Of a DNA stretch of 44,623 bases, positions 1 through 7,900 are shown piece after piece. The stretch is from Candidatus Poribacteria bacterium (lineage in GTDB: Bacteria > Poribacteria > WGA-4E > WGA-3G). The notes under the pieces are model-generated. The model had not been told where the DNA came from. It saw only the letters and a program-made list of their open reading frames with translations, and did not search any database. Position 1 is the stretch's first letter. The number at the start of each line of letters is the position of its first letter. The position numbers were made by a program, and so were the translations under genes. Where the stretch lies: assembly GCA_022821495.1 (NCBI GenBank), contig JAJEDN010000039.1:1-44623 (forward strand), given 5' to 3'.

Positions 1-74
1 TGCTTACAATGTCTGCCAGTGTGATATGAATATTATACCACATTCTTAGGTAAAAGTCAAATCTATTTTGACTA

Positions 75-422
75 TCAAACGCAACGCCCGCCTACATCCC
101 GCAAGCTAAAGCATGGGGTCTTGGCGGGAAGATTGATAAAAAGAGCTTGCCTTACTGTTTTTTCTGGTAAAATGATATATCTAGCCCGTTTGTAATCAAC
201 GTTTCCATAGATCCTCTGTTGGACATTAAACCCCGGAAGGCGATCAAGCAGTTCTCTTGTAATATCTTCTGCAATATCTTTTACGTTATCCGGTGACTTT
301 AAAAACACCTCATGTGCTTCCATTCCAAAATCAAGAACCGCTTGAAAAACCCAACGTAACGTGAGTTTTTCAATTTCTTCAATTTCATCTGAATCCAAAT
401 TTGATAGTGTTTTCTGATTCAT
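75..422 (-). pseudogene. Truncated SfiI-family type II restriction endonuclease
   Basis: About 98 N-terminal residues resemble the N-terminal part of SfiI, from memory of that sequence. They share an EEIEKLTLRW-like start, a DIAEDIT block and a VDYKRARYI block. SfiI enzymes are about 270 residues and cut an interrupted GC-rich palindrome as tetramers. This ORF stops at 115 residues, and its last ~18 residues (LPAKTPCFSLRDVGGRC) look like translation of inserted non-coding DNA, because they coincide with an imperfect hairpin at 87-128. The segment following ALFI, which in SfiI carries the DAKAS catalytic core, is lost, so no activity is expected. The ATG at 422 has only a weak ribosome site. 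A partner methylase, if any, is outside the window to the left. Confidence 0.65.
87..128. repeat. Imperfect hairpin at the breakpoint of the SfiI-like gene
   Basis: Outer arms CCCGCC (87-92) and GGCGGG (123-128) enclose inner arms ATCCC (96-100) and GGGGT (115-119). The hairpin sits exactly where similarity to SfiI stops. The CATGCTTTAGC core on the minus strand resembles subterminal hairpins of IS200/IS605-type elements, but no transposase is visible, so this could be any short mobile remnant. Confidence 0.4.
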
Positions 423-551
423 ATTATAACCAATTCAATGATGTTTTAACTCCTAACGAAAAAGCTCCACCAGCGAACAGCGTGCCTACTTACGCTACCC
501 AGAATATGTAAACGAACCCAAGGAAACCACATTTGACTGCTTTCAACGGGT

Positions 552-929
552 TTATCCATCGTATTCTACAACAACATCATCACCCTCAATCTGGACGGGA
601 TAGGTCGCTACACGCAATGTTTCATCGACGAGGCACTGTCCGGTAGCAATATCAAATGTCCACTGATGCCATGGACAACGAAGAATCTCGCCTAAACCGT
701 CAACAGAGAGCATCGTCCCCTGAAGTGAAGGCGGCGCATCGGCGGCAAATCGACCCGTGAGTTCACCCGTACAAAGCGGACCGCGCTTGTGGGGACAGAT
801 GTTGCGCACAGCGTAAAATGTGCCACCAACATTAAAGACCCCGATGCCTGCCTTACCACGGAACGGCACAACGATCTTGCGTCCACCCGGCGGAATCTCT
901 GATACTTTTCCGACAACAACACGCGCCAT
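552..929 (-). CDS. Rieske [2Fe-2S] ferredoxin-like protein
   Basis: A soluble 125-residue protein with the two Rieske cluster motifs: CPHKRGPLC, giving the C-x-H pair, and CPWHQW, giving the C-x2-H pair about 40 residues later. The length fits a stand-alone Rieske ferredoxin that hands electrons to an oxygenase, like the small subunits of dioxygenase or nitrite reductase systems. There is no membrane anchor. It lies 88 bp downstream of an amidohydrolase and a PhyH oxygenase on the same strand, so a shared catabolic role is plausible but inferred. A GGAAGGA ribosome site precedes the ATG by 11 bases. Confidence 0.85.
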   Translation of the reverse strand: MARVVVGKVSEIPPGGRKIVVPFRGKAGIGVFNVGGTFYAVRNICPHKRGPLCTGELTGRFAADAPPSLQGTMLSVDGLGEILRCPWHQWTFDIATGQCLVDETLRVATYPVQIEGDDVVVEYDG

Positions 930-964
930 TTTTTAATTGATCCTTCCAAGGCTGTTTTCTGTAC

Positions 965-983
965 GGGCTGGGTAACCCAGCCC
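965..983. repeat. 19-bp palindrome between Rieske and amidohydrolase genes
   Basis: GGGCTGGGT and ACCCAGCCC flank a central A. There is no T run on either side, so it is not a standard intrinsic terminator. It could be an RNA-processing or protein-binding site. Confidence 0.6.
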
Positions 984-1037
984 TTACGGTTTCGGGGATC
1001 CGTGGGTGACTCAGTCCCTACGGTTTCGGGGATCCGT
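984..1037. repeat. Duplicated 3' end of the amidohydrolase gene
   Basis: TACGGTTTCGGGGATCCGT occurs at 985-1003 and again at 1019-1037, a period of 34 bp. The second copy encodes the last residues (GSPKP) of the amidohydrolase; the first lies downstream of its stop codon. This looks like a small tandem duplication of the gene end. Confidence 0.7.
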
Positions 1038-2205
1038 TGGCTTCCTCTAAATCCAATCGCAGGATGTCCAGCGCGTTTTGGGCAAAGATGCGCTGGTGTA
1101 AATCTTCTGGAAGTTTGGGGAAAACCGTCACCGGATCGTTCCAATCGAAATGTGGAAAATCTGAGCAGAAGATGAGTGTCTCATCCGCATGGAGCATCTC
1201 TAACATCTGGTACATCTGTTCCGGTTTTTCGGGTTCGTGCATCGGCTGCGACCCGATCCGGATGTGTTCACGGAAATACTCGCTCGGCAGACGTTTGAGC
1301 CATGGGGTCTGGTCGCGCAATGCCTTCCAATCGGTATCCAGATGCCACATCACCGGCACCGCCCACATCTGCTGCGCTTCAATAAGTGCGAACTTGAGGT
1401 TCGGAAACTTTTCAAAGACCCCTTCGCAGATCAGAGATGTCGCGTGTGAACTGGCGAAATAAGGGCGGCTCATCCGAGATTCCATGTAGTAGGTCGGATG
1501 TCCAACCGGAGTCGGCGTATTTCGGGTTGCACCACCGCCACCGCCGATATGCGAAACGACAGGTAATCCGTGTTCTTCACACGCTGCCCAGATGGGATGA
1601 TAAAAACGGTTGCCAAAGGGTCTACTGGTTCCCATCGGCACCATGACAGCGACAGTGTCCTTACGATCTGCAAGTCTGTTGATTTCCGCAACGGCTTGGG
1701 GCGGGTCGGAGGGTGAGATGAGAATCGCATTAACGACGCGTGCGTCGCGTTCCAGCCAATGCTCAATCGTCCAATCGTTAAAGGCGCGACAGAGCGCAGC
1801 CGCCCAATCAGGGTCCGGTAGCCCAGAATACCCGTAGAACGGCGGCGGTCCCGTCAGCAGCGCGACATCAATATTCCAGACATTTAGATGCTCCTCTTGG
1901 AGAAACGCTAATGTGAAGTTGAAATCCCTCGGATCGCCACCGGAGTTCTTGGGTGTCGTTTCGACGGCATCTTCGACTCGACCTTTAAGGTCTACGCGGT
2001 TGCTCCGAATCGGAATGTTGGGATACCCACCGAGATGCAAACCTTGATCGAGGAGATGCTCTTGATAGAATTTTGACAAGTAAGGCAGCAGCTGCGTCGG
2101 GTGCCGAAAATTGTGGTGGACATCACAATCAACGATAGCGATCCCGTCCTTCGGTTTCGCAGTCCAACCCGGCGCGGTAACAGGCGTTGATCCAATTTGA
2201 CGCAT
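1018..2205 (-). CDS. Amidohydrolase family 2 (metal-dependent TIM-barrel hydrolase)
   Basis: 395 residues, full length for the amidohydrolase-2/ACMSD-like family. The first beta strand carries the metal-binding D-x-H as IVDCDVHHNF (about residues 24-33). A second metal His lies in VVSHIGGGGG, and the catalytic Asp near the C-terminus is in FCSDFPHFDW. Members decarboxylate or hydrolyse aromatic or carboxylated substrates with a divalent metal; the substrate here cannot be told. A ribosome site (AAGAAGG) lies eight bases before the ATG. It sits between a Rieske ferredoxin and a PhyH dioxygenase on the same strand, suggesting a catabolic set. The gap to the PhyH gene is filled with heptameric repeats. 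The stop codon lies in the duplicated segment at 1019-1037. Confidence 0.85.
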   Translation of the reverse strand: MRQIGSTPVTAPGWTAKPKDGIAIVDCDVHHNFRHPTQLLPYLSKFYQEHLLDQGLHLGGYPNIPIRSNRVDLKGRVEDAVETTPKNSGGDPRDFNFTLAFLQEEHLNVWNIDVALLTGPPPFYGYSGLPDPDWAAALCRAFNDWTIEHWLERDARVVNAILISPSDPPQAVAEINRLADRKDTVAVMVPMGTSRPFGNRFYHPIWAACEEHGLPVVSHIGGGGGATRNTPTPVGHPTYYMESRMSRPYFASSHATSLICEGVFEKFPNLKFALIEAQQMWAVPVMWHLDTDWKALRDQTPWLKRLPSEYFREHIRIGSQPMHEPEKPEQMYQMLEMLHADETLIFCSDFPHFDWNDPVTVFPKLPEDLHQRIFAQNALDILRLDLEEANGSPKP

Positions 2206-2230
2206 GCAAACACCTTCTTTTTATGGTTAT

Positions 2231-2340
2231 CGGTTGTCAGTTGTCAGTTACCAGTTAAGAGGTTTCTGGTAACAATCGACCCAGTTTGGAATATTCCAGG
2301 GAAACTGAAAACCGATGACCGATAACTGATAACTATTAAC
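2231..2340. repeat. Heptameric TCAGTTA/TAACTGA repeat cluster
   Basis: The left part (2231-2259) carries GTTGTCAGTTGTCAGTTACC; the right part (2304-2340) carries GATAACTGATAACTATTAAC, roughly its complement, so the two can fold on each other. The cluster reaches the stop codon of the PhyH gene. The same units recur at 12313-12411, 27534-27655, 28652-28683 and 30869-30897, always in or next to intergenic DNA. Confidence 0.7.
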
Positions 2341-3227
2341 TAATGCCGATACGTCTCGCCTATCAAATTATTAGCCGCACGGACAGGACGGAAAAGGGTT
2401 TGCCGTTTAGCAGGCATCTCCGCAAGCAATTGCGGATGCGGATCCCAATCGTGCCATTTGCTATTGACGGTGTTGTAACAACTGAAAATAGCGAGACGGT
2501 CGTTCTCTTCGTTCGTCCAAGTATGTGTGCTATGTGTCAACGCCTCCGTGAAAAAGAGAAGCGACCCAGCAGGACACTCGTACGTATCCCAGATAGGCGA
2601 ATCTTGGGTTCGGATTGTGTCGGGTGCAGTGTAGACGGCTTTATGGCTCGCTGTAATAAAGAGGGTACCGCCCTGCCGATATTTAACAGGGTTCAGTTCC
2701 CAAACGATGCGGGTTAAGCCGCTATACCCCCTGCCGGGGATACACCGATAGAGGTGCGAATCGCCGGGAAAACGGAGCATCCCGTTGCCGTTATGCGGTC
2801 CAAAGTTGCCGTCCCCGACAGTACGATAGAACAAACTACACGATTCCATTCGGAAGCCGTAGCACTCTTGACTGGATAACGCGGGATGTGCAAGAAATTC
2901 GTTGAGGAAACCGATGACATTCGGATGATCCGCAAGGCGTTGCATGGGGCCCCCGAGCGGAGAACGTTCATGCTCGGGAATTGAATCCGGTTCGTGGCGG
3001 AGTTTATAGCCGAATTCCTGCATCTCTGCGAGTTCATCACCTGACAGCACCCCCGGCACTAAGAGCCAGCCGCGCATATCAAAAAGGTACTTCTGTTCTT
3101 GGGTCGGCACGACGACAGGCGTACCATCAGAAGTCGTTTCCGTCAATTGTGCGTTGTCAATGTCGAGCGCTGTACCGAGATTTTTATCAACAATAAAAGG
3201 TTTTGTGTGATCTGTGGCTTGTGCCAT
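2340..3227 (-). CDS. PhyH (phytanoyl-CoA dioxygenase) family protein with an H-x-G metal motif
   Basis: 295 residues, typical of the Fe(II)/2-oxoglutarate PhyH superfamily. The expected H-x-D metal motif is read here as H145-N-G147 in FGPHNGNGMLRFPG. A distal His follows in ALTHSTHTW (H232 or H235), and a likely 2-oxoglutarate-binding Arg is R244 in NDRLAIF. Loss of the carboxylate is known in Fe/2OG halogenases (H-x-A or H-x-G) and also in inactive or divergent PhyH paralogues. Contrast the canonical HQD of the PhyH-HEAT protein at 6433. AGAGGA lies seven bases before the ATG. The preceding intergenic region carries the 43-bp repeat array. The substrate is unknown. Confidence 0.8.
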   Translation of the reverse strand: MAQATDHTKPFIVDKNLGTALDIDNAQLTETTSDGTPVVVPTQEQKYLFDMRGWLLVPGVLSGDELAEMQEFGYKLRHEPDSIPEHERSPLGGPMQRLADHPNVIGFLNEFLAHPALSSQECYGFRMESCSLFYRTVGDGNFGPHNGNGMLRFPGDSHLYRCIPGRGYSGLTRIVWELNPVKYRQGGTLFITASHKAVYTAPDTIRTQDSPIWDTYECPAGSLLFFTEALTHSTHTWTNEENDRLAIFSCYNTVNSKWHDWDPHPQLLAEMPAKRQTLFRPVRAANNLIGETYRH

Positions 3228-3250
3228 GAGAAAATCCTCTTGATTGTAGA

Positions 3251-3420
3251 GATTGGAAGAAACCCCCTAAATCCCCTTATCAGGGGGACTTGCGATTGGA
3301 AGAAACCCCCTAAATCCCCTTATCAGGGGACTTGCGATTGGAAGAAACCCCCTAAATCCCCCTTATCAGGGGACTTGCGATTGGAAGAAACCCCCTAAAT
3401 CCCCCTTATCAGGGGGACTT
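3251..3420. repeat. Four-copy tandem repeat, 42-43 bp unit
   Basis: Units begin at 3251, 3294, 3336 and 3379 and read GATTGGAAGAAACCCCCTAA followed by ATCCCC(C)TTATCAGGGG(G)ACTT. Each contains a hairpin CCCCT-TATC-AGGGG, up to six base pairs with a four-base loop. Copies differ only in the number of Cs or Gs in the stem. The array lies between the PhyH and aminotransferase genes. A single related copy is at 8872-8904. Confidence 0.9.
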
Positions 3421-3458
3421 ATATAATATCTCTACGAGTATTCAATGATTTATCCTAC

Positions 3459-4664
3459 CTATGCGGCTTTTGCGCGTTTGAGCGCATCTTCAGAAACATT
3501 GAGTGTCTTCGCGACATCTTCGTCGGTATGGGACATGGACATGAACCAGATATGTCCTTCCGGTAGGTACAAACCGCCATCTAAGGTCGCTTCATAGAAG
3601 GTTTTGTGGAACCGTTGCTGTTTTTCGTCATCACTATCGGTGCTCAAACCGAAGTAAGGCATGGGACCGATGCCACCGATGCGAGCGTTTTCAATACCGA
3701 GGCGTGCTGTCATTTCTCTGTAACCATCCAACAATTTCTGTCCCTGTTTCCACATAAAGGCGACGCCGTCTTTCGCTTCGAGTTCGTCAATAGTGGCGAT
3801 GGCAGCAGCGACAAGCGACACTTCGCCGTGGAAGGTCGCGGCGACCCAAACATCGCCCACTTTGTCCATAATTTCTTCTGTTCCGACAACCACAGCCGTT
3901 GCAAACCCGTTCGCGAGTGCTTTTCCGAAAACAGACATGTCAGGCGTAACTCCGAAGTATTCTTGGGCACCGCCCAAAGCATAACGGAATCCTGTTTTGA
4001 CTTCGTCGAAAATCATCAACGCACCGTTGTCATTGACGAGTTTTTTCGCCGCTTCAAGGTAGCCGTCTTTGGGAAGGTCGTGTCCGGAAGGCTCCATAAT
4101 CAAGCAGGCGATCTCACCGGGATGCGCTTTAAAGAGGTCAGCGAGTCCTTCCAGATCGTTAAAATCGACGCTAAGGGTTGCAGCAGCAGCACTTGACAGG
4201 TGTCCGCGTGCGTGGCTGCACCAATCGTGCCATCCGTGATAACCCGACCGAATCACCTTTTCTCTCTCGGTGTATGCGCGTGCAAATTTAATCGCGCCGG
4301 TCGTTGCATCCGATCCGCCAACGAAATAGGCGACTCTATCCGCTGATGGGATAATCTGCACCAATTTTTCGGCGAGTTCCACCTCAAGCGTATGCCCGAA
4401 ATTGTAGACATTGCCACGCTCGACGAGGTATTTCGTGACCGTATCAATCACACTCGGATACGCGTGTCCAAGGATCATGGGGCCGTATCCCATCAGATAA
4501 TCGATATAGTCGTTTCCATCGGCATCCCAGAAATGCGCGCCTTTCGCGCCTGCGACCATAACAGGTCTCGGTGGCTGGCTCTGTTTATGGGGTTGCCCAC
4601 CGCCGACCAATGCGGCCCTGGCGCGTTTCTGCCACGCGAGTGATTTTTCAAAACTTCGTCCCAT
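3459..4664 (-). CDS. Class III PLP aminotransferase / glutamate-1-semialdehyde aminomutase-like
   Basis: 401 residues from the ATG at 4664, which has GGAGG seven bases upstream; the open frame continues further upstream but that part lacks family similarity. The fold-type I markers are a phosphate-binding GGSDATTGAIKFAR (compare GSEA), FDEVKTGFR with the pyridine-binding Asp, and the Schiff-base Lys in FGKALANG. This is the architecture of HemL-like enzymes. A true HemL would be expected near heme genes, which are absent. It more likely acts as an aminotransferase or aminomutase on a small substrate. Soluble and cytoplasmic. It sits downstream of nothing obviously related; its own promoter would lie in 4665-5013. 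Confidence 0.8.
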   Translation of the reverse strand: MGRSFEKSLAWQKRARAALVGGGQPHKQSQPPRPVMVAGAKGAHFWDADGNDYIDYLMGYGPMILGHAYPSVIDTVTKYLVERGNVYNFGHTLEVELAEKLVQIIPSADRVAYFVGGSDATTGAIKFARAYTEREKVIRSGYHGWHDWCSHARGHLSSAAAATLSVDFNDLEGLADLFKAHPGEIACLIMEPSGHDLPKDGYLEAAKKLVNDNGALMIFDEVKTGFRYALGGAQEYFGVTPDMSVFGKALANGFATAVVVGTEEIMDKVGDVWVAATFHGEVSLVAAAIATIDELEAKDGVAFMWKQGQKLLDGYREMTARLGIENARIGGIGPMPYFGLSTDSDDEKQQRFHKTFYEATLDGGLYLPEGHIWFMSMSHTDEDVAKTLNVSEDALKRAKAA

Positions 4665-5013
4665 GCTGAAACCTCCAATATTCGTATCCGATACGTTGAA
4701 ATCCGCCTTAATTTCAATTATTTTATCACAATTATGGATTTGCACGGAGAATTTTTTCAGAGACATACAGCATTTAGCATAATGTAGTACAACAAAATCT
4801 TGGGAGAAATGGAAGGAATAATAGGAGAAATTCGTGAGGCCAAGGGGTGTCTCTAAAAAACTGTGACGGATGCAGCAGTTTACAAGAAATCCGCAGAAAT
4901 CTACCAGCAAAACACTCGCTCTGAAGATGCGAGCATTGGATAACTTGAGTGTTATAGATAGAATTCATGGCAAGTTTCAGAAGAGAAGGAGACATAAAAA
5001 AGACTCACGAGGT
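4665..5013. other. Intergenic region with inverted repeat
   Basis: 349 bp with no convincing gene. AACACTC (about 4910) and GAGTGTT (about 4950) form widely spaced arms around TCGC/GCGAG. The upstream extension of the aminotransferase frame runs through here but looks non-coding. AT-rich stretches could hold the aminotransferase promoter; no good -35/-10 pair was found. Confidence 0.4.
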
Positions 5014-5712
5014 TTAATCATCAGGTCCTTCGTCTTGCTTCCCCTCGCGTTGTGCATCAAGATTCCTAAGATGGGTCATCGCCGCTTTATACGCCCGCAC
5101 TTCAGCACCTGTTAACTTTGCTCCCTGCTTGTGTTTTAAAAGAAAGCGCGCTACGATGTAAACCTCGGGGATATCTCCGTAACGTTTGATGCGTGATTCT
5201 AACTGCCATTTATAATATCCCTCCGGATCCCGCGCTATCCATTCATGCTCAGGTTCGGAGCGTCCGGGCTTCGTTAGATCAGGAAGTTTATACACTTGGC
5301 GTAATGCTTTCAAGGTTTCTTCATCCCGGAAAAGACGGTGCAGGGCTTCGCTTTTAGCGATAATTTGCTCTCGTGTTTTCTGCCCTGGATGTCGATCATA
5401 TGCGATGATATAGCGCACCTCAGGAATATCACCAAACTGTTTGAGAAATTGTCCATGGCGACCTTTTGTTCGCCACTCGCCGTGTTCTCTGAGGTACCAG
5501 TCGGCGGAGTGGGACTCCAAAATTTCTGCGATATCCGCATCTGATAGCTGCCACAAGGGACCTGAGGTACCGGCTGGAAATCTGAATCCTCCCGTTGGAA
5601 TGAATTCTCCCGACAGGGTTTCGTTGTCGCTACCACATCCAAAAAAAGGGAGTAAACCGATCAAAAAAGCGAGATAAAAAAGAAACAATGGGTTTTTGAA
5701 AGTGGTTTTCAT
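5014..5712 (-). CDS. Hypothetical lipoprotein
   Basis: 232 residues with a type II signal peptide: a charged start (MKTTFKNP), a hydrophobic stretch FLFYLAFLIGLLPF, and a lipobox ending FFGC, so acylation at about Cys26 is predicted. The mature part is hydrophilic with two internally similar segments, GDIPEVRYIIAYDRH and GDIPEVYIVARFLLK, each preceded by a basic region. No family recognised. The context is a downstream partner of the small membrane protein on the same strand. AGAGGA ribosome site precedes the ATG. The location would be periplasmic or outer-membrane facing. Confidence 0.7.
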   Translation of the reverse strand: MKTTFKNPLFLFYLAFLIGLLPFFGCGSDNETLSGEFIPTGGFRFPAGTSGPLWQLSDADIAEILESHSADWYLREHGEWRTKGRHGQFLKQFGDIPEVRYIIAYDRHPGQKTREQIIAKSEALHRLFRDEETLKALRQVYKLPDLTKPGRSEPEHEWIARDPEGYYKWQLESRIKRYGDIPEVYIVARFLLKHKQGAKLTGAEVRAYKAAMTHLRNLDAQREGKQDEGPDD

Positions 5713-5773
5713 AAAGTCCTCTTTATTTCAAGCTGATGTTGGCACCTGATGCTTTCAATTCTGCCGATGGGTT

Positions 5774-6205
5774 TCAGTTACCACCATTTTCGTGCTGCTC
5801 AGCAGGAGATGGTTCGTTAAAGGGTTCACCTGCAGCTTCAGCTGCTTCTTTTCGCTGGAACCATTCAATCCATGCTTGATTGGCCATCTGGAAACCTTCT
5901 GCTTTGCCCTCGGCTTTACCTTCTGCTTTGCCTTCGGCATAAACCCTGTCTTTAAATAACTTTGCATACCCAAACATGATTTCCTCCAATAGATGCGAGC
6001 AGATGAAAAAGAAGCCAACAATCAACGCCATTAGAACAGACGTTCGTGTTAATAACGTTCCGCCCAATGCTTCCAGCTTCCAACCCCAAAAAACTTCAAG
6101 TAATAGATTCAGTATTACAAGAGTTGAAAAAATCCGGGCGAAGACATAGAACCATTTTCGCGGGATCCGGACTAACGATACATAGTCCTTATCATTCGAT
6201 TCCAT
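5774..6205 (-). CDS. Small membrane protein with (AEGK)n repeats
   Basis: 143 residues from the ATG at 6205, chosen because an AAAGGAT site precedes it; a TTG at 6256 would add 17 residues but has no ribosome site. Two hydrophobic segments follow the start (WFYVFARIFSTLVILNLLL and SVLMALIVGFFFICSHLL). After them comes a charged tail with the repeat AEGKAEGKAEGKAEG, encoded by a tandem 12-bp DNA repeat at about 5900-5950. Such Glu-Gly-Lys repeats occur in tails of some Rpn/PD-(D/E)XK proteins, but no nuclease domain is present here. The C-terminal part is acidic and low complexity. Function unknown. Confidence 0.65.
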   Translation of the reverse strand: MESNDKDYVSLVRIPRKWFYVFARIFSTLVILNLLLEVFWGWKLEALGGTLLTRTSVLMALIVGFFFICSHLLEEIMFGYAKLFKDRVYAEGKAEGKAEGKAEGFQMANQAWIEWFQRKEAAEAAGEPFNEPSPAEQHENGGN

Positions 6206-6338
6206 CAACCGAAATATCCTTTCAAAATAGGAAGTGATAAAAGAGACGATACACAAGATAATCGCTTTACTTTCATGTTGATGTGTTAATTATAGCCCGG
6301 CGTAGATGGAAATGTCAAGAATTTTTATCAAGATTTTC

Positions 6339-6368
6339 TTGAAAAATTGTCCGATTTTGTGCAATAAT
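6339..6368 (+). promoter_or_regulatory. Predicted sigma-70 promoter of the PhyH-HEAT gene
   Basis: TTGAAA (6339-6344), an 18-bp spacer, and AATAAT (6363-6368) preceded by TG-n, an extended -10. The ATG follows 65 bp downstream. Confidence 0.5.
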
Positions 6369-6432
6369 AGGATAACCTAATGTGTTGTGGACAGGATTTA
6401 TAGCAAGTTTCGGAAAAGCGGGAGGGATAAAA

Positions 6433-7806
6433 ATGGCAGTAAACCTCTTGAGTGACGCGCAGATGCGGCGTTTCATTGTGAACGGTTTCGTGACCGTTAC
6501 AACCGAATTGCCGGCGCAATTTCACGATACAGTCTATCAAAAAACGGTAAGCGTCTTTGACAAGGAAGGGAATCCCGGTAACAATCTTTTGCCACGGATC
6601 CCGGAGATTCAGCAGATCTTTGATGATCCGAACGTTAGCGGTGCGTTGACCAGTCTTCTTGGACCGGATTACTATATGCAGCCGCACCGCCATCCGCACT
6701 ACAATCCACCCGGTAGTAAAGGGCAAGGGCTGCATCAAGATGGCGGGAAACGGTGGTCGCATCATACACGCAGACTGCTGGTTTTCTACTACCCACAAGA
6801 TACACCGCTTGAACTGGGTCCCACCGGTGTCGTACCGATGAGCCACTATTATAGCACGCGTGAGGGTTCGGAGGTCGCACCGGAACAACCCGTTGTCGGG
6901 GAAGCCGGGACGGTTGCCTTCGCGAACTATGACCTATGGCACCGCGCCATGCCGAATAGCAGTGAGACGCGACGCTACATGATGAAATTCCTCTATGCCC
7001 GGATGTCCGAACCGGAAGCACCGACGTGGGCAAACCGAGAAACGGACTGGGCAAACGGAACACCTGTGGGGCCTGCCGAGCACCAAGAAATGTTCCGACA
7101 TCTCTGGAATTGGCATCGAGCGGTGGAGGATAACAAGACAAACGGAACATCGAACGGTGCATCGCTGTCAGATCTAATCAGTTCACTTAACAGCACATCT
7201 GAAGCGACAGGGTTGCAAGCGGCTTATGCATTGCCGCAATTCGGGGAAAAAGCAGTTCCGGCTTTAGTGCGGTGTTTGCAAGAAGAATCGGAGATGACGC
7301 GTCGAAACGCCTGTTACGCGCTCAATGCTGTCGGAACCCCCGCTGTCGATGCCCTGCGCGATATGTTGAACGATTCCTGTGAATATACGCGGGATAACGC
7401 AGCAGAGGCACTCGGTGACTTAGGAAATAAAGCAGAACCGGCAGTCCCAGATTTGGTCGAGACACTTTCGGATGAATCCGATCGTGTCCGTTCACACACA
7501 GTAGAGGCGTTAGGAACAACGAGCCAATCGAGTGCGATCGCTGTTCCGGGGCTTATAAAAGCGTTGGAAGATAAAAGTGAGGGTGTCCGCCGAAGTGCGG
7601 TCTTCGCGTTAGCACGGATCGGTAAGGACGCTGAAGGTGCTGTTGAAGGGTTACAGCGCATGCTGTTTGACACAAACCGCTATATCCGTGGTGATGCGGT
7701 GCACGCGCTTTATCGGATCGGGACACCAGCGGCGAAATCAGTATTGCTGCGTCATCTTCAGACAACGCGATGGTGCCCGATAACCTCACGGGAAAGTACG
7801 TTTTAG
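6433..7806 (+). CDS. PhyH dioxygenase fused to HEAT repeats
   Basis: 457 residues. The start is the ATG at 6433 behind GGAGGG, not the upstream in-frame ATG at 6382. Residues 1-200 form a PhyH-type Fe(II)/2-oxoglutarate domain with an intact metal triad: H101-Q-D103 in GLHQDGGKRW and H170 in DLWHRAMPN, plus a 2OG-binding Arg at 180 or 181. Residues ~245-450 are about six HEAT/PBS-lyase-like helical repeats (for example NACYALNAVGTPAVDALRDM and SAVFALARIGKDAEGAVEGL). HEAT arrays bind proteins, so the fusion suggests an oxygenase docked on a partner. The last residues (TTRWCPITSRESTF) do not follow the repeat and may reflect a shifted end. It is monocistronic and convergent with the SDR gene. 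Confidence 0.85.
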   Translation: MAVNLLSDAQMRRFIVNGFVTVTTELPAQFHDTVYQKTVSVFDKEGNPGNNLLPRIPEIQQIFDDPNVSGALTSLLGPDYYMQPHRHPHYNPPGSKGQGLHQDGGKRWSHHTRRLLVFYYPQDTPLELGPTGVVPMSHYYSTREGSEVAPEQPVVGEAGTVAFANYDLWHRAMPNSSETRRYMMKFLYARMSEPEAPTWANRETDWANGTPVGPAEHQEMFRHLWNWHRAVEDNKTNGTSNGASLSDLISSLNSTSEATGLQAAYALPQFGEKAVPALVRCLQEESEMTRRNACYALNAVGTPAVDALRDMLNDSCEYTRDNAAEALGDLGNKAEPAVPDLVETLSDESDRVRSHTVEALGTTSQSSAIAVPGLIKALEDKSEGVRRSAVFALARIGKDAEGAVEGLQRMLFDTNRYIRGDAVHALYRIGTPAAKSVLLRHLQTTRWCPITSRESTF

Positions 7807-7812
7807 AGAAAG

Positions 7813-7876
7813 ATTGGAAGATTGGAGGGCTGGAAGGTTGGAAGGGGATTCTTCTATCCTTCCGCGCTTCCGTCCT
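7813..7876. repeat. GGAAGGTTGGAAG fold-back repeat
   Basis: Purine-rich TTGGAAGATTGGAGG and TGGAAGGTTGGAAGG are followed by the complementary TATCCTTCC and CCGTCCTTCCA, so the segment can fold into a hairpin between two convergent genes. Related DNA is at 26339-26374 and 29689-29757. It may act as a bidirectional transcription barrier, but no T run is present. Confidence 0.6.
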
Positions 7877-7900
7877 TCCATTGTTTATATTTCCGATCTG

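Noticed and set aside
692..1144. 150-codon minus-strand ORF overlapping the Rieske and amidohydrolase genes
   Set aside because: It overlaps two well supported genes in another frame and has no domain.
3251..3420. Possible CRISPR array
   Set aside because: The whole 42-43 bp unit is repeated with no unique spacers, and no cas genes are nearby.
3459..4664. HemL (tetrapyrrole biosynthesis) as a firm name
   Set aside because: Motifs fit the wider class III aminotransferase/aminomutase group and no heme genes are near, so the specific name is not justified.
5736..5755. Second sigma-54-like promoter (TTGGCACCTGATGC)
   Set aside because: The GG to GC distance is eight instead of ten bases, and the sequence does not lead into a well placed gene on that strand.
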